Positions 42,562 through 51,818 of a stretch of 62,263 nt of DNA are shown one piece after another. Where the stretch lies: assembly GCA_947458455.1 (NCBI GenBank), contig CANGYJ010000019.1, positions 1-62,263 of the forward strand. Direction: 5' to 3'. Position numbers and translations under genes: made by a program. The notes under the pieces were generated by a model that did not search any database, had not been told where the DNA came from, and saw only the letters and a program-made list of their open reading frames with translations. Numbering within the stretch: the stretch's first letter is position 1; the number at the start of each line of letters is the position of its first letter. This DNA comes from Verrucomicrobiaceae bacterium (lineage in GTDB: Bacteria; Verrucomicrobiota; Verrucomicrobiia; Verrucomicrobiales; Verrucomicrobiaceae).

Positions 42562-44514
42562 AGATGCCGCTTTTATCACGGCCTCTGCCACCTCGGCGGG
42601 AGTGACTTTGGTCATGCAGTCGTAGTGGCCGAAGGGGCATTGGCGTTCGAAGCAAGGGGCGCAGGGAACTTTGTGCTGAATGACGATGTGGCGATCTCCG
42701 AGCGGGCCGGTGGCGATGGGACAGGTGGAGCCGAAAACGCTCACGGTGGGCACGCCGAGCGCGGCGGCGAGGTGCATGGTGCCGGTGTCGTTGGTGAGGA
42801 GAAGGGTGCAGGCACGCAGTTTGGCGATGAGCTCGGTGAGGCGGGTTTTGCCGACGAGGTTTTCGTGCGGGGCTTGCAGCATGGCGGAGAGTTTTTCGCC
42901 CATTTCCTTTTCACCTGGAGCACCAAAGAGCTGCCAGTGAACCTTGGCGTGTTTGGATGAGATCGAGTTCACCACTTCGGCGAAGCGTTCCATCGGCCAG
43001 CGCTTGGCCGGTCCATATTCGGCACCGGCGCAGACGCCGATGCGGATGACGCCGTCATCGGCCAAAACGGGCGGTGGCGCATCCCAAAGGCCTTCTTGGT
43101 TCACATCGGCCCCCATGTGCGCGGCGAGACGCATGTAACGTCGGGCATGATGCTCGACCGGGCCGCCAGGTGCTGGCTCGGGGACGAGCTGATGAAGCAT
43201 TTTGGATCTCAAAGAGCCACGGAAGCCAACGAGTCGCGGAATGCCCGCGAGCCAGATTTCGAGCGTACTGCGGGTGGAGTTCGTGCAGAGCACCGCAGCA
43301 TCGAAATGGATGCCAGTGGCCTTGATGCGCTTGGCAACGGCGAAGACGCCTTCTTTGGCCGGTTTGGCGATGTAGCGGCTGACCTCGGGCATGGAGAGCC
43401 AGAGTTCTTCGAGCTTGTCCGGGCCGATGACGGTGATTTGCAGATCGGGACGGCCGCGTTTGATGGCACGCACCATGGGAAAGGCCATGCAGGCATCGCC
43501 GAGCCAGTTCGGGCTGCGGATGAGCATGTGGAAAGGTTTCAATTGCTCGACGGTCATGCCTTCGGGCAGCACGACACCGCGTTTGTAGGCGGAGATGAGG
43601 ATGCCGGGGTTGGCGGTTTTCCATCGGGCATGCACCCAGAACCAGCTCGCGGGTTGTCGGCGGATCAATTGCTCGACGGAGGTGTTGATGGCGTTCGTGA
43701 GTGCTTCGGCACCTTCTTGAGCGGAGGTCACGGCGGGGGCCGCGACGAGTTTCCAGCGAGCGGGACCATCGTCGTAGATCATCATCGGGACCACGGCGGA
43801 ATCCGTGCGCATGGCCATGAGCGCGGCAATGGGTGTGGTGGAAGACAAGCGACCGAAGAAGGGACACCACAGGCCATGATCGCCCGCATGCTGATCGACG
43901 AGCACGCCGACCTGCCCGCCTTCGCGAATGAACTTCATCGGGCCATTGAAGCCCTTGGTGCGGTCGAAAAGCACGAAGTTGAGCTTCTGACGACGGCGAA
44001 GCACGAGGTCGTTGAGAAAGGGATTGCGGATGGGCTGGTAGATGGCGCCGGGTTTGTGACCGCGAACGTAGGTGGTGGGCACCTGAGTGAGCAGTTCCCA
44101 GCAGCTCGCGTGGAGCACGAGGTTCACGATGGGCTTCTTTTCACGCTGGATGAAGGCTTCGAGCTCGGTGATGCCCTCGCAGCTCACATGCTTCAAAAGG
44201 TTCTTTTCGCCCATCAGCGGCATTTTGAGGCCACAGAAGAGGTTCGCGAAGAGGCTCTTGAAGTGCTCGCGGGCGATGGCTCGGCGCTCGGCCTCGCTTT
44301 TCTCGCCTTCAAAGGCGATGCGCAGGTTGTTGAGGGCGAGTTTCCGGTAACTCCCGGCGATGGGATAGACCAGCGTGCCGATAAAGCGGCCGAGATACCA
44401 GACGACAACCAGCGGCAGCATCGAAAGTACGGCTTCCACACACCGAAACAGGGCGTAAACCAACCACTGCCCGGTGCGTGTCAGCAAACGGGTTGGTTTC
44501 TGCTCGCGGCCCAT
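42553..44514 (-). CDS. Fusion of LpxL/HtrB-type acyltransferase and GT9 heptosyltransferase
   Basis: A 653-residue protein joining two steps of lipid A-core synthesis. Residues about 15-310 are an LpxL/HtrB/LpxM lysophospholipid-type acyltransferase: an N-terminal membrane anchor at about 26-42 and the HxxxxE catalytic motif at His135-Glu140 (LVLHASCWE). Residues about 328-653 are a GT9 ADP-heptose:LPS heptosyltransferase (MLIRSPNWLGDACMAFP, VCAGAEYGPAKRWP, TNDTGTMHLAAALGVPTVSVFGST, CAPCFERQCPFGHYDCM). These enzymes are separate proteins in enterobacteria. Both halves act at the cytoplasmic face of the inner membrane, so the fusion may channel or coordinate lipid A acylation and core assembly. 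The ATG at 44514 is chosen; 44568 is an alternative. Confidence 0.92.
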   Translation of the reverse strand: MGREQKPTRLLTRTGQWLVYALFRCVEAVLSMLPLVVVWYLGRFIGTLVYPIAGSYRKLALNNLRIAFEGEKSEAERRAIAREHFKSLFANLFCGLKMPLMGEKNLLKHVSCEGITELEAFIQREKKPIVNLVLHASCWELLTQVPTTYVRGHKPGAIYQPIRNPFLNDLVLRRRQKLNFVLFDRTKGFNGPMKFIREGGQVGVLVDQHAGDHGLWCPFFGRLSSTTPIAALMAMRTDSAVVPMMIYDDGPARWKLVAAPAVTSAQEGAEALTNAINTSVEQLIRRQPASWFWVHARWKTANPGILISAYKRGVVLPEGMTVEQLKPFHMLIRSPNWLGDACMAFPMVRAIKRGRPDLQITVIGPDKLEELWLSMPEVSRYIAKPAKEGVFAVAKRIKATGIHFDAAVLCTNSTRSTLEIWLAGIPRLVGFRGSLRSKMLHQLVPEPAPGGPVEHHARRYMRLAAHMGADVNQEGLWDAPPPVLADDGVIRIGVCAGAEYGPAKRWPMERFAEVVNSISSKHAKVHWQLFGAPGEKEMGEKLSAMLQAPHENLVGKTRLTELIAKLRACTLLLTNDTGTMHLAAALGVPTVSVFGSTCPIATGPLGDRHIVIQHKVPCAPCFERQCPFGHYDCMTKVTPAEVAEAVIKAASLG

Positions 44515-44599
44515 GGCCTTCTTTATGGCGCGATGCCTTCCACGGTGCAACCAATGATGCGAGATCATCCCCTTCCCCCACGTTTTCCCCAGCCCGACC

Positions 44600-45505
44600 A
44601 TGCTCAAAACACTCGCCCTCGCCGCCCTTGTCCCCAGCCTCGTTTTTGCCGCACCGCGTGCGGAGCATGTCTTCATCGTGAGCATCGACGGTGCCAAGCC
44701 CGCCGTGTTGGCGGAGAGTGAGATGCCCACGCTGAAAAAGATCGCTGCGGAAGGCGCGGTGACGTGGCAGGCGAGCACGATTTTTCCTTCCATCACGCTG
44801 CCTTCGCACACCTCCATGCTCACGGGCGTGGGACCGGACAAGCATCAGGTGCTCTGGAACGGCTGGACGCCGATCAGGGGGCCGGTGAAGGTGCCCACGG
44901 TCTTTTCGCTGCTGCGTGCGGCGGAGCCAAAGGCGGTGACGGGCATGTTTGTGGGGAAGGTGAAATTCCGTCACCTGTGGCTGGAGAACACGCTGGATGT
45001 ATTCGACTTCGGCGGCCCGCAGACGCCTGCGCCCGTGGCTGGCACGCCCGAGATCGAGAAGGACAAAAAGCCCTCGCAGATGGTGGCCAAGAACGCAGCC
45101 GCCTGGATCAAGGCGAACAAGCCCCGGCTGGCGTTTGTGCATTTTGCCGATCCTGATACTGCCGGCCACAAAAGCGGCTGGGGTTCACTGGAGCAGAAAG
45201 AAGCCTTCAAAGTGACGGATCAGGCGCTGTGGCAGGTGTGGCAGGCGATCAAAGAGGCGGGCATCGCGGATACCAGCGTGCTCATCGTCAGCGCGGATCA
45301 TGGCGGCCATGATAAAACGCACGGGCTGAATATCCCCGAGGACATGACGATCCCGTGGGTAGCCTGGGGCAAGGACGTAAAGAAGAATGCCACGATCACC
45401 GCTCCCGTGACCACCTACGACACCGCCGCCACAGCGCTGTGGCTCCTCGATGTGCCGCTGCCAGCGGAGTTTGATGGCAAGCCTGTCACCAGTGCCTTCG
45501 AATGA
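44600..45505 (+). CDS. Exported alkaline phosphatase/nucleotide pyrophosphatase-like phosphodiesterase
   Basis: A 301-residue exported protein with signal peptide MLKTLALAALVPSLVFA. The alkaline-phosphatase superfamily core is seen in VFIVSIDGAKP (metal-binding Asp), FPSITLPSHTSMLTG (nucleophile Thr of the NPP-type), HFADPDTAGHKSGWGS and ILIVSADHGGHDKTHG (metal-binding Asp, His and His). It is probably a type I phosphodiesterase/pyrophosphatase; substrate is unknown. It overlaps the sulfatase gene by 4 bp (ATGA, 45502-45505), so both are likely made and exported together. Confidence 0.88.
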   Translation: MLKTLALAALVPSLVFAAPRAEHVFIVSIDGAKPAVLAESEMPTLKKIAAEGAVTWQASTIFPSITLPSHTSMLTGVGPDKHQVLWNGWTPIRGPVKVPTVFSLLRAAEPKAVTGMFVGKVKFRHLWLENTLDVFDFGGPQTPAPVAGTPEIEKDKKPSQMVAKNAAAWIKANKPRLAFVHFADPDTAGHKSGWGSLEQKEAFKVTDQALWQVWQAIKEAGIADTSVLIVSADHGGHDKTHGLNIPEDMTIPWVAWGKDVKKNATITAPVTTYDTAATALWLLDVPLPAEFDGKPVTSAFE

Positions 45506-46818
45506 TGATTCGCTTCGCCGCCGCTCTTTTAGCCTTGGCGTCGCTCGCTCACGCCGCGCCGAATTTCGTTTTCATCATCGCCGATGATCTCGGCTGGGCG
45601 GATGTGGCCTTTCATGGTGGTTCAGCGCCGACGCCGAACCTAGACAAGCTCGCCCGAGAAGGCATCGAGCTTACACAGCACTATGTGGCCCCCGTTTGCA
45701 GTCCCACTCGCACTGGCTTGATGACCGGACGCTGCTGGAGTCGCTTCAATGTGACGACGCCGCAGAATCCACGGGCATTGCGCTGGGACACGGTGACGCT
45801 GCCGCGGGCGCTGAAGAGCGTGGGCTACGATACCTGCCTCACTGGCAAGTGGCACCTCGGCTCGCGGCCCGAATGGGGGCCGAATCACTTTGGTTTTGAT
45901 CACAGCTACGGCTCGCTGGCGGGCGGTGTGGGGCCTTACGATCATCAGTATAAGAAGGGCGAGTTTCAGCAGACCTGGCACCGAAATGAAAAACTGCTCA
46001 CCAAGAGCGGTCACGTCACCGATTTGATCACGCAGGAAGCCTGCGAATGGCTTTCGCAGCGCAGTGAGAAGCCGTTCTTTCTCTATGTGCCCTTCACGGC
46101 GGTGCATCTACCGGTCAAAGAACCTATCGAATGGCTGGCGAAGGTGCCCGCAGGTATCACCGATGAGGTCGCTCGACATTACGCGGCCTGCATCATGCAT
46201 CTCGATGATTCGGTAGGCCGCCTCGTAACCACGCTGGAGAAGACAGGCAAACGCGATGAGACGCTCCTCATCTTCACCAGCGACAACGGCGGCAGCACGG
46301 CGGAAAACAACGGACAGACCTACCCGGCCGATGATTACCCCGCTGGTCCCCTTCCCGGCAACAACAAGCCTCTCCGAAATGAAAAGGGCACCGTTTATGA
46401 GGGCGGCACTCGCGTTCCATGCATCGCCAACTGGCCCGGCAAGCTCCAACCGGGCACGCACACCGCTCCCGTGCAAATCGTGGACTGGATGCCGACGTTT
46501 TGTGCTCTCGCTGGCTATCAGCCAGATCGCGATTTGAAGTGGGACGGTGCCAATCTTTGGCCGCAACTGGCAGAAGGAGCCGCTCCGGTGGCTCATCCGA
46601 TCTACACCGTGGCACCGGGCTTCAAATCACGCTCGTTTCGTGTGGGTGATTGGAAGCTCGTTTTGCTACCGAAGGACAAAACCGAGCTTTTCGACCTCGC
46701 GAACGACCCGAACGAGAAAAATGATCTCGCGGCGAAAAAGCCCGAAAAGGTGACCCAGCTTCAAAAGACGCTCGAAGCCTATGCCAAGGCAGACAAGGAC
46801 GCGGTGGCGGATGATTGA
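45502..46818 (+). CDS. Exported type I (formylglycine) sulfatase
   Basis: A 438-residue sulfatase of the arylsulfatase type (family S1) with a signal peptide of about 18 residues. The maturation motif CSPTR at Cys66-Arg70, followed by GLMTGR, is intact, so Cys66 would be converted to formylglycine. Metal ligands are visible in ADDLGW (Asp28, Asp29) and FTSDNGG, and GKWHLG holds the usual Lys/His pair. It would cleave sulfate esters from polysaccharides outside the cytoplasm; the substrate cannot be told. It is translationally coupled to the phosphodiesterase upstream and its stop lies 3 bp from that of the convergent cNMP-FHA gene. Confidence 0.93.
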   Translation: MMIRFAAALLALASLAHAAPNFVFIIADDLGWADVAFHGGSAPTPNLDKLAREGIELTQHYVAPVCSPTRTGLMTGRCWSRFNVTTPQNPRALRWDTVTLPRALKSVGYDTCLTGKWHLGSRPEWGPNHFGFDHSYGSLAGGVGPYDHQYKKGEFQQTWHRNEKLLTKSGHVTDLITQEACEWLSQRSEKPFFLYVPFTAVHLPVKEPIEWLAKVPAGITDEVARHYAACIMHLDDSVGRLVTTLEKTGKRDETLLIFTSDNGGSTAENNGQTYPADDYPAGPLPGNNKPLRNEKGTVYEGGTRVPCIANWPGKLQPGTHTAPVQIVDWMPTFCALAGYQPDRDLKWDGANLWPQLAEGAAPVAHPIYTVAPGFKSRSFRVGDWKLVLLPKDKTELFDLANDPNEKNDLAAKKPEKVTQLQKTLEAYAKADKDAVADD

Positions 46819-46821
46819 GAC

Positions 46822-47583
46822 TTACTTTAGCTCCTCAATCGTGATCGTGAAGCGATGCGGACTGCCGTGGGTGCCGAAGATCACTTCGTTTTCGCCGGTT
46901 TTGAGCGTGGCGCTAATCTTGCCGGCATCGACGGAGATTTGCTCGCCGTTAACAAAACTGCCGAGCTTGCTGCCGCGGTCACGGAGGACGAAGGAGCCGT
47001 TGTCGAAATCGATCTCGCAGTGATTGCGGGAGAGCTGGTAGGGGGCGCTGTCCTCGATGGAGAATTCGTTGCGGGCGAGGGCATTGACGCCGGTGTCGAA
47101 GTAGCTGCGACCAATGCGGAAGGGCAGCTTCGTGATGGTGGCACCGCTCTTGGCATCCGCCCCTTCGGCGATGATGCGCACGCGGAAGACGGGCTCCTTG
47201 CTGGAGGAGCGGGTGGGCGGGGCAGGTGTGGGCTGGCCGGAGACCTGGAGGAGTAGATCGGTCTTGCGGATGCGCTCAAAAAGCGTGGCGAGGTAAACGT
47301 GAAGGCGCTCTGGATTCTGGAGGAAGTAGGACTCGAAATCTGCCTCGGTAATGCTTTCGACGAGCGTGGCTTCCATCGCCGTGGCGGTGGCAGAGCGGGG
47401 GCGATCCATGATCATGCCCATCTCGCCGAAGACCTCGCCGGGGCTGATTTTGCCGAGCACCTGCTTCCCGTGCGGCGTGGTGACACTGATCTCCACCGCA
47501 CCGTGGACGAGGTAGTAGGCGTCGTGGGACTTTTCGCCTTCTTTGAAGATGATCTGGCCGGGATTGAAGTGTTCGGAGGGCAT
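46822..47583 (-). CDS. Cyclic-nucleotide-binding/FHA two-domain protein
   Basis: A 253-residue cytoplasmic protein. Residues about 7-105 are a CRP-type cyclic-nucleotide-binding domain with phosphate-binding cassette GEVFGEMGMIMDRPRSATA (49-67), holding the Glu and Arg that contact a cyclic nucleotide. Residues about 155-245 are an FHA phosphothreonine-binding domain (FRIGRS, LSRNHCEI, RGSKLGSFVNG). No DNA-binding HTH follows, so it is not a CRP regulator; it may link a cyclic-nucleotide signal to a phosphoprotein partner. The frame is open upstream, but the ATG at 47583 (MPSEHFNPGQ) fits the domain start. Confidence 0.87.
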   Translation of the reverse strand: MPSEHFNPGQIIFKEGEKSHDAYYLVHGAVEISVTTPHGKQVLGKISPGEVFGEMGMIMDRPRSATATAMEATLVESITEADFESYFLQNPERLHVYLATLFERIRKTDLLLQVSGQPTPAPPTRSSSKEPVFRVRIIAEGADAKSGATITKLPFRIGRSYFDTGVNALARNEFSIEDSAPYQLSRNHCEIDFDNGSFVLRDRGSKLGSFVNGEQISVDAGKISATLKTGENEVIFGTHGSPHRFTITIEELK

Positions 47584-47638
47584 GTGAGCGGTGATGGTAT
47601 GAGGCGGCGGGTAAATGGTCAAGTATTGCGTGCCATCT

Positions 47639-48310
47639 TCATCCTTCTCGCACAACGATGCGCCGAATACGCCCGGTGGTGAAGTAGCTGGCAAAGCCGA
47701 GCGGCAGGCATTTGGAGATCTCGCCATAGCGGAGGCCGGTCTGGCGTCCTTTGAGGTTCGCCTTCACAAAAGGCCGTCCGTCGATGGTGATGGTGAGGTT
47801 TTCGTCACACAACTCGATCCGCACTTGATACCAGCGGTTGTTTTGAAAGGCGAGGTTCCCCCGCGTCATGTTCTCGCTGGCATCGAGGTCATCGATGCTG
47901 GACACCCCGGTGAGTCCGCCGCCCCAGCCGCCCATGATGAAGGTAAGGCCGGAGTCCCGCACGGGAAAGGTGATGCTGCCGAAGAAGTCGCCCCCATCCG
48001 CCCGCATGGCCTCGTATTCGATGATGTAGCGATCTCGCGGCACGCCGAGACTTTCCCAGCCGGTGAAGGTGATGCCCGTCATCGGGGCACCGATGCCGGT
48101 GGTGATCTCTCCCTCCTTCACGAAGGCCTTTCCTTCGTTTTCCATGCCTGCGGGTTTCCACGCTGCGGCGTGTGGAGCATCGAGGAGACGCCATTCGCGT
48201 TTCAGCTCGGCATTGCGGCCACAGTGAGCCAGTGCGAGCACGAGGCAGGCGCAGAAAAAAGGGCGGGAATGAAATCCCGCCCTCCAAAGATGCTGCGTGA
48301 AGCGATTCAT
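47639..48310 (-). CDS. DUF1080-like lipoprotein
   Basis: A 223-residue predicted lipoprotein. The signal FFCACLVLALAHC ends in a lipobox at Cys30, after a somewhat long N-terminal region. The mature part is a concanavalin-like jelly-roll as in DUF1080/3-keto-disaccharide hydrolase proteins (WKPAGMENEGKAFVKEGEI, DYFFGSITF-like DFFGSITFPV, RWYQVRIELCDENLTITIDGRPF). Its start overlaps the stop of the SHD1-PQQ gene by one base (TGATG at 48312-48308), so the two are coupled. Predicted location is the outer or inner membrane surface; activity is not known. Confidence 0.83.
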   Translation of the reverse strand: MNRFTQHLWRAGFHSRPFFCACLVLALAHCGRNAELKREWRLLDAPHAAAWKPAGMENEGKAFVKEGEITTGIGAPMTGITFTGWESLGVPRDRYIIEYEAMRADGGDFFGSITFPVRDSGLTFIMGGWGGGLTGVSSIDDLDASENMTRGNLAFQNNRWYQVRIELCDENLTITIDGRPFVKANLKGRQTGLRYGEISKCLPLGFASYFTTGRIRRIVVREG

Positions 48311-49722
48311 CAGCCTTTGATGTCGTAGCAGGAGATAAACTCTTGATCGCGGAGGTAGAGCTTGCCGCCGCTGACGACGGGGTGGACCCAGATCTTGCCC
48401 TTGGGATTGCGCTGGGAGGATTTGGCTTCGAGCTCGAAGCTGCTCACCTCTTCCCAGCCTTTGTCGCTCACTTTGACGAGGGCCACGGTGCCTTTGTCTT
48501 CGGAGAAGCAGATCAAATGGCCATCGGCGGAGGTCACGGAGCCTTTGCCGATGCCTTTGTCCTGCCAGACGATCTCGCCAGTTTTGAAGTCCTGGCAGGT
48601 CCAGCCGCCCTTGTCGCTGTGACCGTAGAGTTTGCCGTCGATGAGGAGCACGCCGCCGTGGTGGTTCACCATATTCGTGTTGGCATACATATCGACCGCG
48701 TTGCCACCGTCGATCTTGATGGATTTGCAGCCGACACCGTAACCAGCGGCCACATAGATCTGTCCATTGCTGTGGATGGAGGTCGGGATGACGGCGGTCT
48801 TGCCGGGGAACTCGCTCTTCCACAGCACTTTGCCGTCTTCGGAAACACCGAGGATGGTGTTCATGAGGAGCTGCACATACTGGCGCTGGCCGCTGATCTC
48901 GGCGGGGATGATCGAGGAATACTGGGCGTTCTCGGTGACATCGGTGGTCTGCCATTTCACGGCACCGTTCTTCACATCGAGCGCGGCGATGGCTCCTTTT
49001 GAGCCACCAGGCGTCACGAGGACGAGGTCGCCATCGACGAGCGGGGATTCGGTGTAGCCCCAGCCCTGCAGTTTGCCGCCGAGGTCCTTCTGAAGACTCA
49101 CGCTCCACTCCTTTTTGCCGCTGGAAGCATCGGCGCAGACGAGGTCGCCCTGCCCGGCGATGGCGAAGACTTTGCCACCGGCCACGGTGGGCGTGCTGCG
49201 AGGGCCATCACCCCAGCCGTTGGTGTAAATCGGGCCGACGTTGAGGTCCCAAAGCTTCTTGCCAGTGGCGGCGTCAAAGCAGAGGAGCTTCTCTTCGGCA
49301 TCGAAAAGGCCCATCGTGTAGAGTTTGCCACCCACGACGGCAAAGCCCGCGTAGCCGAGGCCGCCTTCTTCGTTCACCCAGGCACGCTTCGGCCCTTGCG
49401 AAGGCCACTTTTTGAGAAGCCCGGTCTCCGAGGAAATATCATCGCGATTCGGGCCGCGCCATTGTGGCCAATCGCCCGCAGCGGAGCTGCCTCCGCTGCT
49501 GCCGCCGACTCCGAGAACCGCCTGGTCTTCCTTGCTGAGGCTGGCGACGGGCAAGGAGATGGTGGTGCCGTTTTCACGCTTCAGGGTGACTTTGCCGTTC
49601 TGCACACTGACGAGTTCGGCTTTGATTTCGTGAGCACCGGAGGCGTCCTTCCAGGTGCGGAGTTCAGCACGGGCGATGCCGGCAGCGGTTAGGAGGGCGA
49701 GGAGGATGAGACTGGCTTTCAT
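48310..49722 (-). CDS. Secreted SHD1-PQQ propeller protein
   Basis: A 470-residue exported protein with signal peptide MKASLILLALLTAAGIARA. Residues about 20-70 form an SHD1-like domain (RTWKDASGAHEIKAELVSVQ, TISLPVASLSKEDQ), common in Planctomycetes and Verrucomicrobia. The rest is a PQQ-like eight-bladed propeller (DWPQWRGPNRDDIS, LLCFDAATGKKLWDLN, IAALDVKNGAVKWQTT). Cofactor residues of true quinoproteins were not verified; many relatives are non-enzymatic scaffolds. The start is the signal peptide ATG; the frame is open to 49797. It is followed by an overlapping DUF1080 lipoprotein gene. Confidence 0.88.
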   Translation of the reverse strand: MKASLILLALLTAAGIARAELRTWKDASGAHEIKAELVSVQNGKVTLKRENGTTISLPVASLSKEDQAVLGVGGSSGGSSAAGDWPQWRGPNRDDISSETGLLKKWPSQGPKRAWVNEEGGLGYAGFAVVGGKLYTMGLFDAEEKLLCFDAATGKKLWDLNVGPIYTNGWGDGPRSTPTVAGGKVFAIAGQGDLVCADASSGKKEWSVSLQKDLGGKLQGWGYTESPLVDGDLVLVTPGGSKGAIAALDVKNGAVKWQTTDVTENAQYSSIIPAEISGQRQYVQLLMNTILGVSEDGKVLWKSEFPGKTAVIPTSIHSNGQIYVAAGYGVGCKSIKIDGGNAVDMYANTNMVNHHGGVLLIDGKLYGHSDKGGWTCQDFKTGEIVWQDKGIGKGSVTSADGHLICFSEDKGTVALVKVSDKGWEEVSSFELEAKSSQRNPKGKIWVHPVVSGGKLYLRDQEFISCYDIKG

Positions 49723-49888
49723 AGGGTGAGAATGTGGCACGGGGAAAACGCTCGCTGAGAAGCGGTTCTTAGAGCGACGAGACAGGTAGGCTATCAAACT
49801 TCATCGGCATCGCGCAATCCCAATCCTCGGCTTCGAAGCAACAGCGGATGAAATTTCACCTCCGGCGGCCCGTTGCACGGTGCCCGCC

Positions 49889-51817
49889 ATGACTTTTACC
49901 CGCCGACTCCTCCTCAAGATCGCTCCGTTTCTTTTCGTCCGTGGCTCTGCGAGCGCCGCAGATGCACCACAGCCCTTCGGAGCGGAGTTTCCGAATCTCG
50001 AATCGCTGACGACGGGCGAGTGGTGGACCAAAAATGCCGTCGCAGCGGCGAAGAACGAGAAAAAGAAGGCGAAGGGCAAAGGCAAGGGCGGTGGTGGTGC
50101 CACGCCGCCGCCAGCAATGGATGTGCCGCGTGATGAGGTGGTGTGCTTCGCCTATTACACGCAGCAAAACAGCGTGCTGAAGATGAGTGCGCAGCTTTTC
50201 CCGCTGAAGCCGGGTGAGGAGCGTGTGGCGCGACTCGAACTCAAGCAGGATGACGGCACATGGAAGGAGATCGCGAAGGGCGAGGTGCATTATCCGGGCT
50301 GGGATGCGCATTTCCGCGTCGAGAGCTGGGATGGCTCGAAGAACGTGGCCTACCGTGTGCGCCATGGTGAGAAGGCGATGTTTGAGGGCCTGATCCGCCG
50401 TGATCCGGTGGAGAAAAACGAGATCGTGATCGCGAACATGAGTTGCAACTCCAGTCGCACCATCGGGCCGCGCACGGAGATCATCGACAATCTTCGAGCG
50501 CAAGACCCGGACGTGCTGTTTTTCGGTGGTGATCAGACCTATCGCCACACGGAGCACACGGCGGGCTGGATCGAGTTTGGGCTGCAATTCCGTGACATCA
50601 TTCGCGACCGCCCGACGGTGTGCATTCCCGATGACCACGATGTGGGTCATGGCAATCTTTGGGGCGAAGAAGGCGGCCAGTCACACATCGATGGCGATGC
50701 GGATGGCGGGTATCGTTATCCCGCAGCCTATGTGAATCAGGTGCAGCGGCAGCAGAGCTGGCACTTGCCGGATGGCTGGGACCCGAAGCCGGTGAATCGT
50801 GACATCAGCGTTTATTTCACGCGCATGATGGTCGGCGGCATCGACTTTGCCATTTTGGAGGACAGGAAGTTCAAAACCGGCCCCGCAGGCACGATCCCGC
50901 AGATGGGGCCGCGTCCCGATCACATCAATGATCCCTCGTATGACCCGAAAAGCATCGATTTGCCCGGCTTGGAGCTTTTGGGCAAACGACAGGAAAAATT
51001 CCTCCACGACTGGTCGCAGGATTACAGCGACGGCGCGGTGATGAAGTGCGTTTTGTCCGCCACGGCCTTCTGCGGGGCCGTTCACATGCATGGCGGACGC
51101 GATCAGCGCTTACTGGCAGATCTTGATTGCAATGGCTGGCCGCAAGCGGGTCGAAATCGTGCGCTGGTGGAAATTCGCCGTGCGTGGGCTCCGCATCTGT
51201 GTGGAGACCAGCATCTCGCCGTCGTCGTGAAGCACGGCATCGATGAGTTTGGCGATGCGCCTTACAGTTTCACCAGTCCGGCTATCGTGAACACGATCTA
51301 CGGCCGCTGGTGGCATCCGCTCGATGAAAAGCCCGGCCCGAATCCCGTGCCCGCCAGCCCGCTGCCCTGGACCGGCGATTTCAAAGACGGCCTCGGCAAT
51401 CCGATCAGCATGCTCGCCTACGCGAACCCGGAAGACATCCAGGACGAGAAAAAACGCGCCGACGGCTATGGCCTCATCCGCTTCGACAAAACGACGCGCA
51501 AAATCACCTTCGAGTGCTGGCCGCGCTTCTCCAAAGTGGCCGATGGCGACAAGGCGCAGTTCCCCGGCTGGCCAATCACCATCACGCAGGATTCGAATGA
51601 TGGCCGCAAGGTCCACGGGCACCTTCCCGCACAGCTTTTTGAAGGTGTGACTGATCCCGTGGTGCAGGTGATTGCAGAGGCCTCAGGCGAGATTTTATAC
51701 ACCGTGCGTGTCCAAGGCGGGAGCTTCAAACCTCGCGTCTATGCGCCGGGGAAGTACACGATCAAAATGGGCCGCGACAAACCGGACACGGTGATCGCGA
51801 GCGGCATCCAGGTGTAG
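49889..51817 (+). CDS. PhoD-like metallophosphatase with Tat-like signal
   Basis: A 642-residue exported phosphatase-like protein. The N-terminus MTFTRRLLLKIAPF is a Tat-type signal. A Lys/Gly-rich linker (EKKKAKGKGKGGGG) lies near residue 60. The PhoD core is visible in ANMSCNSS, VLFFGGDQTYRH, VCIPDDHDVGHGNLWGEEGG and HLCGDQHLAVVVKHG, which supply Asp, Asn and His ligands of the binuclear site. PhoD enzymes release phosphate from mono- and diesters outside the cell; the exact substrate is uncertain. A GTG at 49880 adds three residues. The 3' end lies 1 bp from that of the convergent ThiF gene. Confidence 0.87.
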   Translation: MTFTRRLLLKIAPFLFVRGSASAADAPQPFGAEFPNLESLTTGEWWTKNAVAAAKNEKKKAKGKGKGGGGATPPPAMDVPRDEVVCFAYYTQQNSVLKMSAQLFPLKPGEERVARLELKQDDGTWKEIAKGEVHYPGWDAHFRVESWDGSKNVAYRVRHGEKAMFEGLIRRDPVEKNEIVIANMSCNSSRTIGPRTEIIDNLRAQDPDVLFFGGDQTYRHTEHTAGWIEFGLQFRDIIRDRPTVCIPDDHDVGHGNLWGEEGGQSHIDGDADGGYRYPAAYVNQVQRQQSWHLPDGWDPKPVNRDISVYFTRMMVGGIDFAILEDRKFKTGPAGTIPQMGPRPDHINDPSYDPKSIDLPGLELLGKRQEKFLHDWSQDYSDGAVMKCVLSATAFCGAVHMHGGRDQRLLADLDCNGWPQAGRNRALVEIRRAWAPHLCGDQHLAVVVKHGIDEFGDAPYSFTSPAIVNTIYGRWWHPLDEKPGPNPVPASPLPWTGDFKDGLGNPISMLAYANPEDIQDEKKRADGYGLIRFDKTTRKITFECWPRFSKVADGDKAQFPGWPITITQDSNDGRKVHGHLPAQLFEGVTDPVVQVIAEASGEILYTVRVQGGSFKPRVYAPGKYTIKMGRDKPDTVIASGIQV

Positions 51818-51818
51818 C

